A stretch of 64,000 bases of DNA, from NCBI RefSeq assembly GCF_016595215.1, contig NZ_JAENHK010000010.1:744001-808000 (forward strand). Reading direction: 5' to 3'. This document shows, in pieces, positions 63,959 through 64,000 of this stretch; the first letter of the stretch is position 1; the number at the start of each line of letters is the position of its first letter. The notes below the pieces were generated by a model, which saw only the letters and a program-made list of their open reading frames with translations, had not been told where the DNA came from and searched no databases. The position numbers and the translations under genes are program-made. The DNA comes from Chryseobacterium paridis (GTDB lineage Bacteria > Bacteroidota > Bacteroidia > Flavobacteriales > Weeksellaceae).

Positions 63959-64000
63959 ATGAAAAATATATTCTTATCAATCGCTGCTATGGTAATCATG
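63959..64000 (+). CDS. Start of an exported protein (partial)
   Basis: ATG 63959 opens MKNIFLSIAAMVIM, the beginning of a signal peptide, and the frame runs off the window end. 59 bases after the DUF305 gene and in the same direction, so probably another member of the copper-associated group. Nothing further can be said. Confidence 0.55.
   Translation, partial: MKNIFLSIAAMVIM

Overview
The window looks like a chromosomal segment of a Chryseobacterium-type member of the Flavobacteriia (Bacteroidota). This rests on low GC content, promoters of the TAnnTTTG type, almost no Shine-Dalgarno sequences, a SusC/SusD pair, a protein with a type IX secretion (T9SS) sorting tail, Rhs proteins opening with a DUF6443-type domain, DUF6428 in an arsenic operon, and a TetX-like flavoenzyme. 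No rRNA, tRNA, CRISPR array, phage or complete insertion sequence was seen. The window opens inside an RND pump gene and ends in the first codons of a small exported protein.

Layout. 1-2475: RND pump end, its outer-membrane channel and an SRPBCC protein. 2693-4501: a 602-residue protein of unknown role. 4502-5198: two copies of a palindromic non-coding repeat flanking the tail of a lost azoreductase gene. 5420-13650: a stress and redox accessory region with two aldo/keto reductases, AraC, MocR, AhpD-like, two GNAT, and a TetR-SDR-DoxX unit with matching operators. 13782-17904: aconitase, NUDIX, AlkB, tiny membrane protein. 17975-23032: LexA-like repressor divergent from a Y-family polymerase and a second DnaE, an SOS mutagenesis cassette. 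23037-28849: DUF2490 protein, then a Met/Cys-rich short reading frame and a SusC/SusD pair. 29084-33209: PAP2, MgtC, VOC, MFS and DeoR genes, the last group around a 34-bp perfect palindrome.

33681-43814 is an apparent polymorphic-toxin operon: a T9SS-sorted beta-repeat protein, a large YD/Rhs-like protein, a full Rhs protein with a variable tail, a two-helix membrane protein likely to be its immunity factor, then a headless second Rhs tip with its own small downstream partner. 43958-49243: DUF6150, AraC/MFS pair, and an AraC gene followed by a TetX-like monooxygenase. 49400-56688: TetR regulator and a YbhGFSR-like drug exporter (TolC, HlyD, two ATPases, two permeases); both TetR-side promoters carry the same palindrome. 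56816-59368: arsenic operon (ArsR, DUF6428, phosphatase-type arsenate reductase, ACR3). 59448-61680: DoxX-like protein with a LytS/LytTR two-component pair. 62030-64000: Cys-rich and copper-handling-type exported proteins.

Two themes run through the window. First, intergenic regions carry a family of heptanucleotide tandem repeats (TTTAGGG, AATTCAT, CAACTTT, CTAGCAA) arranged as long inverted structures, twice inside the drug-export operon. Second, several genes have a TAnnTTTG box only 4 to 7 bases before the start codon, suggesting leaderless transcripts. All calls are by eye from sequence; no database search was run.
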